A stretch of DNA of 64,000 bases from Nodularia sp034931045 (GTDB taxonomy: Bacteria; Cyanobacteriota; Cyanobacteriia; Cyanobacteriales; Nostocaceae). Below the pieces are notes generated by a model. That model was not told where the DNA came from. It worked only from the letters and a program-made list of their open reading frames with translations, and did not search any database. Numbering within the stretch: position 1 is the stretch's first letter; each line of letters starts with the position of its first letter. Shown in pieces: positions 52,955 through 62,398 of the stretch. The stretch spans positions 114,240 through 178,239 of the forward strand of contig NZ_JAYGHH010000007.1 in NCBI RefSeq assembly GCF_034931045.1, given 5' to 3'. Position numbers and translations under genes: made by a program.

Positions 52955-55635
52955 TGGAGAATATAACCTTAATACCTGAAGTTATTCAGAAATCTTTAAC
53001 AGAAAATTTAATCGGTGAAGATGAACAGGTAACAGTCAGTGTTAAACAGACTTCATTAGGTTGGCTAAAACTTAGGATCGTTACTAAAATCTTTGAAGGT
53101 AAATTTTTAATTGAACGTGAGCAACAAATAGATAACTTACTAACAAATATTGACTCTAATTTAAATCTTGGTCAATATCCCATTGCTGGCTATGAATTAC
53201 TAACTCCCCAGGAAGCGACAGAGCAACCTCCTGAATATATACAATTACCTCTTTGGTCAGATATTTTAATGGCTCCAGAACCTGATCAATCAGTGGAGGT
53301 AGATGAAGATATTCCTACTAAAAAACCTTTCATTGTGACTTTTTATTCTTTTAAAGGAGGTGTAGGTCGTTCCACAGCTTTAGGAGTAGTAGCAGGTATA
53401 CTAGCAACCCGTAAGCGTCGCGTGGTGATGGTAGATTTTGACTTAGAAGCTCCTGGAATTTCAATTATGTTTCAGCAGGATATTGAAAATACTACTGAAG
53501 AAAAATTGGGAGTTTTAGATTATCTACATCAACGCTCCTTAACACCTGACCAAGATGTTCCTAATATTTGTGATTGTATCCAACAGATAAATTTACAAAC
53601 TCGTGGCGAACTTTTTTTAGTTCCTGTAGGGGAGTATGACGAAAATTATATTCATCGGTTAGCTGATTTGGATATGCGCTCTTTTTACAGGTCTGGAAAA
53701 AATGCAGTTAAGCAACTTATAGAAGATATTAAACAGCAATTAGAACCAGATGTAATTTTAATTGACGCTCGTCCAGGATTTAATGATGTAGGTGCGATCG
53801 CATTATTTGATTTAGCTGATACGGCTATAATTTGTTTTTCACCAACTGACCAAAGTTTTGAGGGACTGCGTTGGGTTGTACAAGCTGCTCGTAAACAACA
53901 AAAATATCAAAATAAACCTGATGTAAGATTTCTTTTAACACCTGTACCAGCAGTTGCATCTGAACAGCATCAAATTTGGATAAATAAAGTTGAAAATTGG
54001 ATTGAAGATAACTGGGGTTTACCAGATGAAATGACTGTCGGACAACTTTATTATGAAGTTCTCTATAATCCCAATATTGTAACTTTGTCTAGTCTAGTCA
54101 ACAATTTACCTAAGACTTTACTAGATGCTTATTTACCTCTTTCTGACATTATTGATGCTAGCTTGCCAGATCCAGATGTTAAGCCTAATATTACAGAGAA
54201 AACAGTTGATGAGCGCAGGAAAATTCTGAGAGAGCTACAGTTTCAGGCAGCTACAGCACAAGAACTAAAACCAAATGATATTCCGGCTATATTTCAACGT
54301 ACAGAGGATTTTCCTAGATTTTTAAGTAACAGAACTTGGTTAATTCGTGGTGCTAAAGGAACAGGTAAAAGCCTATTGTTTAGACTGTTTGTAGAAAAAT
54401 CAGATGCTGCAAAAGAACTAGCTCAATCTGATGTTAATTTAGCTCATGTTCATTTTATTCCAGGTCATGGTCAGCCTAGAGTATCAGGTACAATTCTGAA
54501 CAGTTTTGATCTAAAGAGTTATGAACAACAAGTTGGTGAAAATGAATGGCAACTTTTTTGGCTCAATTATGCTCTTTTGCAATTGTGCAATCATCAGCGA
54601 GAATTACGTTCACTCTCCAATTTAGATGAGAAATTAGTAGCATTAAGTAATCAAGAACACCCTGCACATTCTGAAATTATCTCATGGCTAGTAGAACGCT
54701 CACAATCACCAACTAAGCGCCCACAAGCATCAGATGAATTGCGTTTAATTGACAGATGGTTACAGCAGAAAAATCTAGTAATATGGTTACTTTACGATGA
54801 ACTAGATGCTGGATTTGGTTCTACTGAAGAAGATTATGAGCGACGTAGAAGATCCTTAGAAGCATTGCTGGCTTGGTGGTTGGAAAGTGGAACAAACTTC
54901 AAGCAGATTGTACCCAAGATATTTTTACGTGAAGATATTTGGAATCAACTCAACTTTACTAATACAGGACATTACAGTGGACGTTCACTTCAGCTACGTT
55001 GGGAAGAAGCTGATCTCTGGCGGCTTGTACTTCGCCAAGCTCTTAAAAGTTCTGACTCTCTGAGCAAATTTTTAGAAAAAACCTTGGGTGTGACTGTCGA
55101 GCGACTCGATATAATTGGGCTGGAACAATTGCGCCAAAGTCTCTATCCTCTCTGGGGTGAAAGAATGGGGCGGACAAAAAAGGCTTACACTTATAATTGG
55201 GTTCGCACCCGTATCGCTGACGGTCATAATAATTGTTTCCCACGCAGTTTGATATTGCTCTTAGAAGAAGCAGTGAAAAAGGAAACAGATTTCACTACAG
55301 AATATAGTTCTGAGATAACTTTGCGTCCAAAAGCATTGATTGATGCTTTTCCCTATGTGTCTCACCAACGTGTAACCGAAGTGAGGAATGAATACCCTGA
55401 ACTGATAGAATTTTTAGACAAATTCCAAGGTGAACGCTCTCCTATTGATGAAGATCGGTTAACTGAAATCTGGAAAGTTGAAGATGATGAATTAGCCCGG
55501 CGCATCAAGGATATGATGCTGGAAGCTGGTATTCTTACCGAACGCTCTCGTCCCAAAGATCCGCCTCCTCGTACTTATACAGTTACTGAGTTATACCTGT
55601 ATGGACTAGGGATGGTTCGTAAGGGACAAAGATAG
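52954..55635 (+). CDS. Dual P-loop ATPase (KGGVGR ParA/MinD-like plus AAA-like)
   Basis: 893 residues. Residues 1-110 are a small alpha/beta domain I cannot name. Residues 125-400 form a ParA/MinD-like ATPase with the deviant Walker A FKGGVGRST (133-141), VVMVDFDLEAPG and VILIDARPGF. Residues about 445-680 are a second P-loop NTPase with Walker A GAKGTGKS (466-473), Walker B WLLYDELDA and a sensor-like LREDIW. The C-terminus looks like a winged helix (EDDELARRIKDMMLEAGIL). From memory this resembles KGGVGR-motif and Sll1717-type ATPases of predicted conflict systems. It probably acts together with the HEPN protein. The operon lies between two copies of the preceding gene's 3' end. Confidence 0.85.
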   Translation: MENITLIPEVIQKSLTENLIGEDEQVTVSVKQTSLGWLKLRIVTKIFEGKFLIEREQQIDNLLTNIDSNLNLGQYPIAGYELLTPQEATEQPPEYIQLPLWSDILMAPEPDQSVEVDEDIPTKKPFIVTFYSFKGGVGRSTALGVVAGILATRKRRVVMVDFDLEAPGISIMFQQDIENTTEEKLGVLDYLHQRSLTPDQDVPNICDCIQQINLQTRGELFLVPVGEYDENYIHRLADLDMRSFYRSGKNAVKQLIEDIKQQLEPDVILIDARPGFNDVGAIALFDLADTAIICFSPTDQSFEGLRWVVQAARKQQKYQNKPDVRFLLTPVPAVASEQHQIWINKVENWIEDNWGLPDEMTVGQLYYEVLYNPNIVTLSSLVNNLPKTLLDAYLPLSDIIDASLPDPDVKPNITEKTVDERRKILRELQFQAATAQELKPNDIPAIFQRTEDFPRFLSNRTWLIRGAKGTGKSLLFRLFVEKSDAAKELAQSDVNLAHVHFIPGHGQPRVSGTILNSFDLKSYEQQVGENEWQLFWLNYALLQLCNHQRELRSLSNLDEKLVALSNQEHPAHSEIISWLVERSQSPTKRPQASDELRLIDRWLQQKNLVIWLLYDELDAGFGSTEEDYERRRRSLEALLAWWLESGTNFKQIVPKIFLREDIWNQLNFTNTGHYSGRSLQLRWEEADLWRLVLRQALKSSDSLSKFLEKTLGVTVERLDIIGLEQLRQSLYPLWGERMGRTKKAYTYNWVRTRIADGHNNCFPRSLILLLEEAVKKETDFTTEYSSEITLRPKALIDAFPYVSHQRVTEVRNEYPELIEFLDKFQGERSPIDEDRLTEIWKVEDDELARRIKDMMLEAGILTERSRPKDPPPRTYTVTELYLYGLGMVRKGQR

Positions 55636-55683
55636 CCCACTAGAATATGTGTACTATTATTTTAGTATTGCTTCCTTAATTAT

Positions 55684-55828
55684 TTGATTTACCAAAAGAT
55701 TTTCCCATCGTGGGCGGGTACTCTCAACGGTTCATTCTTATTCGCCCTAGTCACCGTTTTATTTTGGTTAGCAATTGCTTATTTCATGTATCGCCAAAAC
55801 TGGTTTCTCAAAGTCTAACCTCTGCGCC
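55684..55828 (+). pseudogene. Second copy of the 3' end of the acyltransferase gene
   Basis: About 145 bp, about 96% identical to 52201-52345. It keeps the reading frame (IYQKIFPSWAGTLNGSFLFA to MYRQNWFLKV-stop) and the first bases behind the stop. Two of the six differences are synonymous at the very end (CTT/CTC, GTT/GTC), while some upstream ones change residues. No start codon, so not a gene. It flanks the HEPN/ATPase operon on the right as a direct repeat. Confidence 0.9.
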
Positions 55829-55909
55829 TGGTGCGCCTCTCTGATGTTCCGTTTGTTGAATCTGTACTACAAGAAGTGTAAGCAAAAATTTTGCCATTGC
55901 TTTTGTAAA

Positions 55910-56758
55910 TCAGCTCTTAACGCTGAGTTTAACTAACTCGTCTAACTCTTGCTGCATCTGATTGACAACTAATTTATAGCATTCATGGACATAGTGGCGA
56001 TCGCAAGCCGCTTCCCGACCATAACGTTCAAATACAATGGGTTTACACACTCGCGTTTGAATAGGTACAGGCAATGGGATATTCGGAAGAGGCCCAATTC
56101 CTAATCCCCACGGTAATCCCAGATAAATAGGAAAAACTACCGGATCAACCCCAAACAACCAGGGCATTCCCCATTCATGGAGTTGTCGCAAAATTTTATA
56201 GATATCAGCCAACACAATCAAGGTATCATGAGCGCCAGTAGAAATTACAGGTACAATCGGGACATTTTCCCGTAGCGCTAACTTGATAAATCCTTGCCGT
56301 CCGGCAAAATAAATTTGATTACGCAAGTGATGTGGTCGAAAGACATCTTCTGCTCCACCAGGATAGACTAATACGCTCGCCCCAGAACGCAAAGCAGCGT
56401 AAGCCATTTTTGGATGAGCCATAACTGCGCCACTCTTGGCAGCTATTTTGGCGATTGCAGGGATAAATTGCCAAACATGGGGATGCATCAGACCGTAGAC
56501 AGGTTTCTCAAACCCAAATTTTTGGAACCAGTCGTACATCATCATTGACATATCGGGAGCTACCAGTCCTCCATTGTGAGAACCGACGAACAAGACTTTT
56601 TTTTCGGGTTGTATATGATGCCAACCACTAGTCTGAACTCGAAAGTAGTAATTATATAAAAAGCTCAATAAGGGCATTAAAGATTCAATGAACTTTGGAT
56701 CTCGTTCATCCAAAGACCAACCGAGTTTTGTTTCGCTTTTATGTTTCTCTTGTAACAT
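55910..56758 (-). CDS. Lysophospholipid/DAG acyltransferase family protein
   Basis: 282 residues. The PlsC-type motif appears as SHNGGLVAPD (equivalent of HX4D), followed by VLVYPGGAEDVFRPH and IVPVISTGAHDT, as in the MGAT/DGAT2-like bacterial branch. It has a membrane-associated N-terminal helix. Likely an acyl-CoA- or acyl-ACP-dependent acyltransferase for glycerolipids or wax/triacylglycerol; substrate unknown. Confidence 0.85.
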   Translation of the reverse strand: MLQEKHKSETKLGWSLDERDPKFIESLMPLLSFLYNYYFRVQTSGWHHIQPEKKVLFVGSHNGGLVAPDMSMMMYDWFQKFGFEKPVYGLMHPHVWQFIPAIAKIAAKSGAVMAHPKMAYAALRSGASVLVYPGGAEDVFRPHHLRNQIYFAGRQGFIKLALRENVPIVPVISTGAHDTLIVLADIYKILRQLHEWGMPWLFGVDPVVFPIYLGLPWGLGIGPLPNIPLPVPIQTRVCKPIVFERYGREAACDRHYVHECYKLVVNQMQQELDELVKLSVKS

Positions 56759-57419
56759 CTAAAAATATTAACAAAATTAGTAAAAATTTAATCGTACTGC
56801 TTATTCCAGCGATAATAACCAACGATTAATACTTGGATTTCACCTGTACAATAAATAATTTGAGATTTGCCTAAAATTAGCAAAATTTCTTCCGCACTCA
56901 CCTACTAATAGGGAATGGAATTGCAAAATTCTCAAATATGACAGTCAATAGTCTTGCCCAAAAAATTGATTTCAGTTTAAATATGGTTTTTATATTCGTC
57001 TTACAGTTTAATTATAACTATATTGAAGTTGTTTTTCATACATTTATCCCTGACTTTGATGATCCGGTAGATATGCCCGTAACTTTGTGATATTTTTAAC
57101 AATATGTATTTTTGGCGAAAAACTGCCAAAAAAATTTGGGGCAATTGCATAAATTTCCCAAAAGCTTTTAACATTTATACTTAGAGCAAGAGCCAGTCCT
57201 GCAATTTTATTCTTGAGTATCTGCCAAAATGGCAACGCATTAAATTTATTATGTGATATATTCATGAGCAGTGCAAGGATTGACTCTGATTAAAACACGG
57301 AATTCAGCAAAATTAGCTGTTCCTTTTGTTGACATAATCTGCTTTCCTGACAACCCATTAAATTTTATTTTTGCTATTTTTCTAAATTCCAAGGTGTATT
57401 GCCACTTTCAAGCTATATC
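56759..57419. other. Long AT-rich intergenic region
   Basis: Very AT-rich. A minus-strand frame at 57044-57265 (73 residues) looks non-coding and has no family features. I see no rRNA, tRNA or clear mobile element. Confidence 0.35.
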
Positions 57420-57440
57420 GACGGGATAAAACCCGTCTTT
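57420..57440 (+). terminator. Terminator without an assigned gene
   Basis: GACGGG and CCCGTC around ATAAAA, followed by TTTTATTTT. No plus-strand gene ends upstream, so a small RNA may be transcribed toward it. Confidence 0.6.
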
Positions 57441-57454
57441 TATTTTGCTTATAT

Positions 57455-57652
57455 TTTGATCAATGCTTCGGCACAACTGCTAGATAAAAGGTATTGCTGG
57501 CAATAACGGCATCAGACCTTATCAGCTTTTATGACATTTGGACACATCCCATAGGAAGATGACCAAGTAGTAAAATAATAGGTACATTAATCCGGGATGT
57601 TGTTATGCACTGGATTTATAGTGAGGTTTGGTGATTAGCCAAACCTCTTTTA
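57455..57652 (+). ncRNA. Candidate small RNA ending in a strong terminator
   Basis: A perfect 9-bp hairpin, GAGGTTTGG (57623-57631) and CCAAACCTC (57639-57647), runs straight into TTTTATT. The preceding 170 bp have no reading frame, so the terminator needs another explanation than a protein gene. The 5' end is not determinable; I place it after the previous terminator. Confidence 0.35.
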
Positions 57653-57835
57653 TTATTCGTAGCCAGAAAAATAGTTTAGCTGATATTGAATGGTCATTGG
57701 TAATGGTTTCATTACTCTTGACGATCCCATTAGTGGCATAATGATGGATAAGTTCTAGGCAACATTGACAAAGCGGGAGTATAAAAGGAACAATATCAAA
57801 CACAAACCTACTCTCTGGCTTAAGTAAGAACTAAA

Positions 57836-60166
57836 ATGGCAAATCGCTGGCGCAAGCTAACGCCACAAGCTTCTAAAAGAAATCAGTCTCAGGCAAATAA
57901 AAACAAACGTGTCTTGTCACAGCCTCGGCAAAAGTCTCAACGAGGTTGGCTATGGTCAACGTTAGCGATCGCTCTTTTGTTGAGCAGCGCTGGATTAATC
58001 ATTGCTTTTATCTGGTTGAGCATTCTCTTTATATTCCATCCTGAACAGGTAAGCTGGCTGAATGAACTTCTCCCTGAATGGGTGCAAATTCCTCTGACTG
58101 AAAGGGAACGCCCTCAAAGCCGCAAACAAATTCAAGATGGTTTGAGTAAACAACAAACAGCCGGGGAATTCATCCCTTTAGATGACGAGAAAGGCTCATT
58201 TTTATTACCAATTTTGCAGCAGCGTGCTAACTGTAAGTCTGATTGTCAAGAAATTGTGGAATTGAGAGTTTACCAACCTTCAGAAGACCGAGAATTAACG
58301 TCGCAGTCAGAAACCTATCATTTGGCGGCTCAATTAACCATCACTGCGCCAGACGAATCCTTGATTGATCCGGCATTAGAACACAAAGATAATAATCCTC
58401 GTCTGCCTTTAACTGAAATTCAATATTTGGGGACTGACGCACTATCACCAGGGAGTTGGTTGAGTTTGTGGGGTCTGCGTCAACAAGACACCAATGCGAT
58501 CGCTTACGGTTACATTATCTATTACAATCCCCAACGCCAGAACTTACAACAATTGCTATCTTGGCAAAACCCCAATGGAAAAACACCCCAATGGCAACAG
58601 GTGACTGGTGGGGGTGCAAAGGAGCTAGTTATTGATCAAACAGTCGGTTTAGAACCCCAATTAAGGGTGTACGAAGTTCAATCTACTAATTTTTACCTCA
58701 ACCCCATTCAATTGGCTGAGATATCCCTAAAAATACCAGAATTTCAGGATTCTGCTTATCAAGATGCTTTATTAATTGCTCGTAGTGGATTATGGACACC
58801 TGCTGTTGAATGGTTACAGTTCATCGAGAAACAGCAAACAGGAGTTTTCCCCCCAACCGCCCAAGCGCAAGTTGATGTGATTCGCTTGCATTCTCAATTA
58901 ACTAAAGCACAAGCCAATATCAGTTGGGCTAGTCCTAGTCAGCAAGTCTTGGCAGAATTGATTGATGGTCGTTGGGCAAAGGCTTTACAGGTATTTACTG
59001 CATCGCCGCAAAATGCCCAAGAAATCGCCAACCTATTGAAAGCAGATACCGGGCGTTTGTGGAATCGCACAGTGGCGGCGTTGCGAGTTAATCCGACGAG
59101 AAAAGATGTACAAGCTTGGGCGACTCTAATTTTAGCAGCGCAACGAGGGGAAAAACGTGCTAATTCTTGGTTAAAGTCCCAACCGAAAATTACTCAAGCC
59201 AATCTTGTTTATATTCAAAATTTGTTACCACAACTGCACGGCGAGGTGGCAAAGGAGCAAATATCGATTCATCGTAGTCAAATTATGGGTGCGGTGCAAC
59301 CCATGACTAAAATTAATTCTTCTGAATGGTTGCAGTCAGATAGCAACCCAGACCTCACACTCCCAGAAGGTCAAACTTGGTATCGGGTGGAGGTAAATAC
59401 TTTTTATGACGGTAAAAAGTGGCAGAGTTCTCCTTTTAGCAATTTACAACCTCCTAAAAATTCTCTTTCTCAGTTTTTCTGGTCAACTCTGGGAATCAAT
59501 GTTAATCCAGTTATTCAAATTCTGGTCTGGAACTCACAAGGAGAACAGCAAATTAGTTCCGCTACTATTAAAGGTGTGCGGTGGCAAAATGGGGTTTTGC
59601 AATTATTGGCGGCTGGGCAACCAATTTCTCATGATCAGAATAATTCTCTCCGACGCAAACCTTTAGCTTTGAGTGAGTCCGTGCTGGAATGGGTGCAACC
59701 ATCTCCTATTACCATGACAACGCTGTATCAACAAAATCCCCAAGCAGTAGAGGCGCTATTGCCAATTATGTGGCGTTCCTTACAACAAACTGCTCAACTT
59801 CCTGTTGGTGATGTTCCTGGCTTCTGGCAGATTCAAGGACAACTAGGTGATTGGCCGCTACAAATGATTGATTTAACAAATGATACTCAGCCAGAAATGA
59901 TACTGACTATCTCAGCTGATGCGATCGCTTCTTTGCAGGATATCAACTGGGATACTCAGAAATCAGAGAACAATCAGTCTCGTCCTCGCACCCTGATTTT
60001 GTCGGATAGTGGTAAGGTTTTTTATACAGATTTTCAAAATAATTCTCAACAAACTTTGACAGCGATCGCCAAGCTATCTAATAGTCAATCTCTAGCATTG
60101 TTGGTAGAGAATGCCCATAACTACAGCCTCAAGCGTTGGTCAGAAAAAAATCAGCGCTTTGAGTAG
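57836..60166 (+). CDS. Large membrane-anchored protein of unknown function
   Basis: 776 residues. A basic, Lys/Arg/Gln-rich N-terminus of about 37 residues is followed by one membrane segment (about 38-66). The rest is a long, probably extracytoplasmic region of mixed alpha/beta character without recognisable domains (for example DFQNNSQQTLTAIAKLSNSQ near the end). I recall similar long hypothetical proteins in other Nostocales. A positive-inside N-terminus argues for type II topology. Confidence 0.75.
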   Translation: MANRWRKLTPQASKRNQSQANKNKRVLSQPRQKSQRGWLWSTLAIALLLSSAGLIIAFIWLSILFIFHPEQVSWLNELLPEWVQIPLTERERPQSRKQIQDGLSKQQTAGEFIPLDDEKGSFLLPILQQRANCKSDCQEIVELRVYQPSEDRELTSQSETYHLAAQLTITAPDESLIDPALEHKDNNPRLPLTEIQYLGTDALSPGSWLSLWGLRQQDTNAIAYGYIIYYNPQRQNLQQLLSWQNPNGKTPQWQQVTGGGAKELVIDQTVGLEPQLRVYEVQSTNFYLNPIQLAEISLKIPEFQDSAYQDALLIARSGLWTPAVEWLQFIEKQQTGVFPPTAQAQVDVIRLHSQLTKAQANISWASPSQQVLAELIDGRWAKALQVFTASPQNAQEIANLLKADTGRLWNRTVAALRVNPTRKDVQAWATLILAAQRGEKRANSWLKSQPKITQANLVYIQNLLPQLHGEVAKEQISIHRSQIMGAVQPMTKINSSEWLQSDSNPDLTLPEGQTWYRVEVNTFYDGKKWQSSPFSNLQPPKNSLSQFFWSTLGINVNPVIQILVWNSQGEQQISSATIKGVRWQNGVLQLLAAGQPISHDQNNSLRRKPLALSESVLEWVQPSPITMTTLYQQNPQAVEALLPIMWRSLQQTAQLPVGDVPGFWQIQGQLGDWPLQMIDLTNDTQPEMILTISADAIASLQDINWDTQKSENNQSRPRTLILSDSGKVFYTDFQNNSQQTLTAIAKLSNSQSLALLVENAHNYSLKRWSEKNQRFE

Positions 60167-60212
60167 TAGTCTTTTAATTGTCGCCTACAAGCGATCGCTG
60201 TAAATTATTTAA

Positions 60213-60401
60213 TTATTCTGGGTGATTATCCGATAGTCTTTTTTCTTTAAGGTTTTGCAATTGCTGCAATAGAGAATCTACCTCTGCTTGCAGGTGCTTT
60301 AGTTTCGCTTGTTGGTCATCTTGATAATAGGAATTTGTGACATCGCTAACCCAGAGAGTCTGGGCGGGACGTTCGGAAACACTAGATGAATAAGTAGGCA
60401 T
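60213..60401 (-). CDS. Small conserved coiled-coil protein
   Basis: 62 residues. The C-terminal two thirds form a helix with heptads (QAKLKHLQAEVDSLLQQLQ). The N-terminus MPTYSSSVSERPAQTLWVSD is Ser-rich. It is convergent with the large membrane protein and ends 46 bp from it. Unknown function. Region 60402-60762 upstream is AT-rich with no gene. Confidence 0.55.
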   Translation of the reverse strand: MPTYSSSVSERPAQTLWVSDVTNSYYQDDQQAKLKHLQAEVDSLLQQLQNLKEKRLSDNHPE

Positions 60402-60762
60402 TGTTAAAAAAAATCTACAAATCGACTCACACCATTTAGTAAATATTACAATAATATAAGGTTAAGTTTTGTTAAATACTTGTATATTTTCAATCACATA
60501 ACCTAATGAGTTATTGGTGTATCTATAAGTGACTGTAATTATGTGGATTGTGTTCCATACTGAAATTATGCCCTGTTGCTTCTTCACTCAGAACTGAGAC
60601 ACAGACAATGATATTATCAGTGAGACATTAGCATTAAACATAGATATATTCCTCTAAAATAGAAAACCTAGCAAGAAAAACTAAAAAAGAAAAATTTGGT
60701 TTTGCCTTTGCCCATGCAGCGCCCCCTCATCCCCAATCCTTAGTTAAAAACTTTTAAAGCCT

Positions 60763-61854
60763 GTGACTGTGAGTTTGTCTGTTGCTAAATCTAATCGCCA
60801 ATCCTGGCCCGGACTGATAGAAGCCTATCGTGAGTACTTACCTGTTAGTGAACAAACGCCTGTTGTCACCTTATTGGAGGGGAATACCCCTTTAATTCCA
60901 GTGCCGGCGATCGCACAACGCATTGGCAGACAAGTAAAAGTGTTTGTAAAATACGATGGACTTAACCCCACTGGTAGCTTTAAAGACCGGGGTATGACTA
61001 TGGCAATCACCAAAGCGAAAGAAGCTGGGGCAAAAGCGGTAATTTGTGCCAGTACAGGCAACACCTCAGCAGCCGCAGCAGCTTATGCTAAACGTGGCGG
61101 GATGAAGCCTTTTGTTTTGATACCAGATGGCTATGTGGCATTGGGTAAATTAGCACAGGCTTTGTTGTATGGTGCAGAAGTTTTAGCAATTAAAGGCAAC
61201 TTTGACCGCGCCCTGGAAATTGTCCGCGAAATGGCAGAAAGCTATCCCATAACTTTAGTTAATTCCGTCAATCCCTACCGTTTGGAAGGGCAAAAAACCG
61301 GAGCATTTGAAGTTGTAGATGCTTTGGGTAATGCCCCAGACTGGTTATGTATCCCGGTGGGTAATGCGGGAAATATCACAGCATATTGGATGGGTTTTTG
61401 TCAATATCATCAAGTCGGGAAGTGCGATCGCTTGCCCCGGATGATGGGATTCCAAGCCGCAGGTGCAGCCCCCTTAGTGAATGGACACCCCATTTCTCAT
61501 CCTGAAACTGTAGCCACAGCTATCCGCATTGGCAACCCTGCTAGTTGGGATAAAGCCATAGCCGCTCAAACAGCTAGTCAAGGGTGCTTCAAAGCCGTTA
61601 CCGATGAAGAAATTTTGGATGCCTATAGACTTTTGGCATCATCAGAAGGTATTTTCTGTGAACCCGCCAGCGCTGCGTCTGTAGCTGGATTATTGCAGGT
61701 TAAAGACCAAGTTCCCACAGGGGCGACAGTGGTATGTGTTCTGACTGGGAATGGTTTAAAAGACCCAGATACCGCCATTAAGCACAGTCACAGCCAATTT
61801 AAACAAGGCATTGATGCTGAATTAGGTGCAGTAGCTAAAGCAATGGGATTCTAA
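60763..61854 (+). CDS. thrC: Threonine synthase
   Basis: 363 residues, GTG start (GTGACTGTGAGTTTG; a second GTG two codons on is possible). Fold type II PLP enzyme: the PLP lysine is in GLNPTGSFKDRGMTMA and the phosphate loop in NTSAAAAAYAKRGG, with PVGNAGNITAYWMGF downstream. It converts O-phosphohomoserine to threonine in the cytosol. This is the short (class II, bacterial) form without the plant N-terminal extension. Confidence 0.96.
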   Translation: MTVSLSVAKSNRQSWPGLIEAYREYLPVSEQTPVVTLLEGNTPLIPVPAIAQRIGRQVKVFVKYDGLNPTGSFKDRGMTMAITKAKEAGAKAVICASTGNTSAAAAAYAKRGGMKPFVLIPDGYVALGKLAQALLYGAEVLAIKGNFDRALEIVREMAESYPITLVNSVNPYRLEGQKTGAFEVVDALGNAPDWLCIPVGNAGNITAYWMGFCQYHQVGKCDRLPRMMGFQAAGAAPLVNGHPISHPETVATAIRIGNPASWDKAIAAQTASQGCFKAVTDEEILDAYRLLASSEGIFCEPASAASVAGLLQVKDQVPTGATVVCVLTGNGLKDPDTAIKHSHSQFKQGIDAELGAVAKAMGF

Positions 61855-61920
61855 CCGCAAGGCGGAAGGGGCGTCACTGCGCTCCGAAGTCAAAAGTCAA
61901 AAGTCAAAAGTCAAAAGGCT
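61855..61920. repeat. Partial element with AAGTCAA heptamers
   Basis: CCGCAAGGCGGAAG followed by four AAAAGTC-type 7-bp units; it resembles the left half of the ACTAG/CGGCG element. It abuts the thrC stop codon. Confidence 0.5.
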
Positions 61921-62010
61921 TTGATTGGTACTTGCTTTATTAGAGATTTCCCAGAAATAAATTATCCATGTTGTGGGCTGGGCAAAGATGCCCACTCGCA
62001 ATATTTTTTA

Positions 62011-62154
62011 TTACAAAACTTGTTTTAATTCCTCAACTGTCTTTGAAGTTTTGATCGCCTGTTGAACTGCTTTTAATTGTTGTAAATCATTGATTTGCGA
62101 GATAATTGGGATTAATTCTAAACCAAGAGTGCCAAATTTAATCTCTAATGCCAT
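62011..62154 (-). pseudogene. C-terminal fragment of a Rpn-type putative transposase
   Basis: 47 residues: MALEIKFGTLGLELIPIISQ then INDLQQLKAVQQAIKTSKT to EELKQVL-stop. The pattern (a helix starting LEIKFG, a loop with IxxINDLxQL, then TVEELKQV) is what I recall at the C-terminus of cyanobacterial putative transposases/nucleases. The N-terminal part is gone. Confidence 0.5.
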
Positions 62155-62199
62155 GTTGTCTACTGAGGGACGTGATGTTTTACCTATTTTGTTGCGAGT

Positions 62200-62280
62200 T
62201 TATACAGATTGGGTGGGAATGTTGGAACACCAATGCACCCCTGATGGTAAATTACCATTTCCTTCAAATTCTGGAATCAT
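62200..62280 (-). pseudogene. N-terminal fragment of a DUF6932-like gene
   Basis: 26 residues beginning MIPEFEGNGNLPSGVHW before a stop. The pattern IPxFxxxGxLPxGxHW is characteristic of DUF6932 proteins, about 150-250 residues long, whose bodies are absent here. Another fragment (62011-62154) of a different gene follows on the same strand, so this is a small gene graveyard. Confidence 0.45.
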
Positions 62281-62398
62281 TTCTCACACCCTAACACAAC
62301 TTGATTATCCAGTTAGGAGTGTCCCATAATTCTTTAAAAATCACACTTCAAAGCAAAACTCCGCACAAAGACCAAGGTAAAGGTATTGATAATTGTAT

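Noticed and set aside
57044..57265. 73-residue minus-strand frame in the long AT-rich region
   Set aside because: No recognisable family, low-complexity AT-driven composition and no ribosome site that I can see.
62090..62329. 79-residue plus-strand frame between thrC and the nested repeats
   Set aside because: The opposite strand carries recognisable gene fragments (DUF6932-like and Rpn-like) across the same bases.
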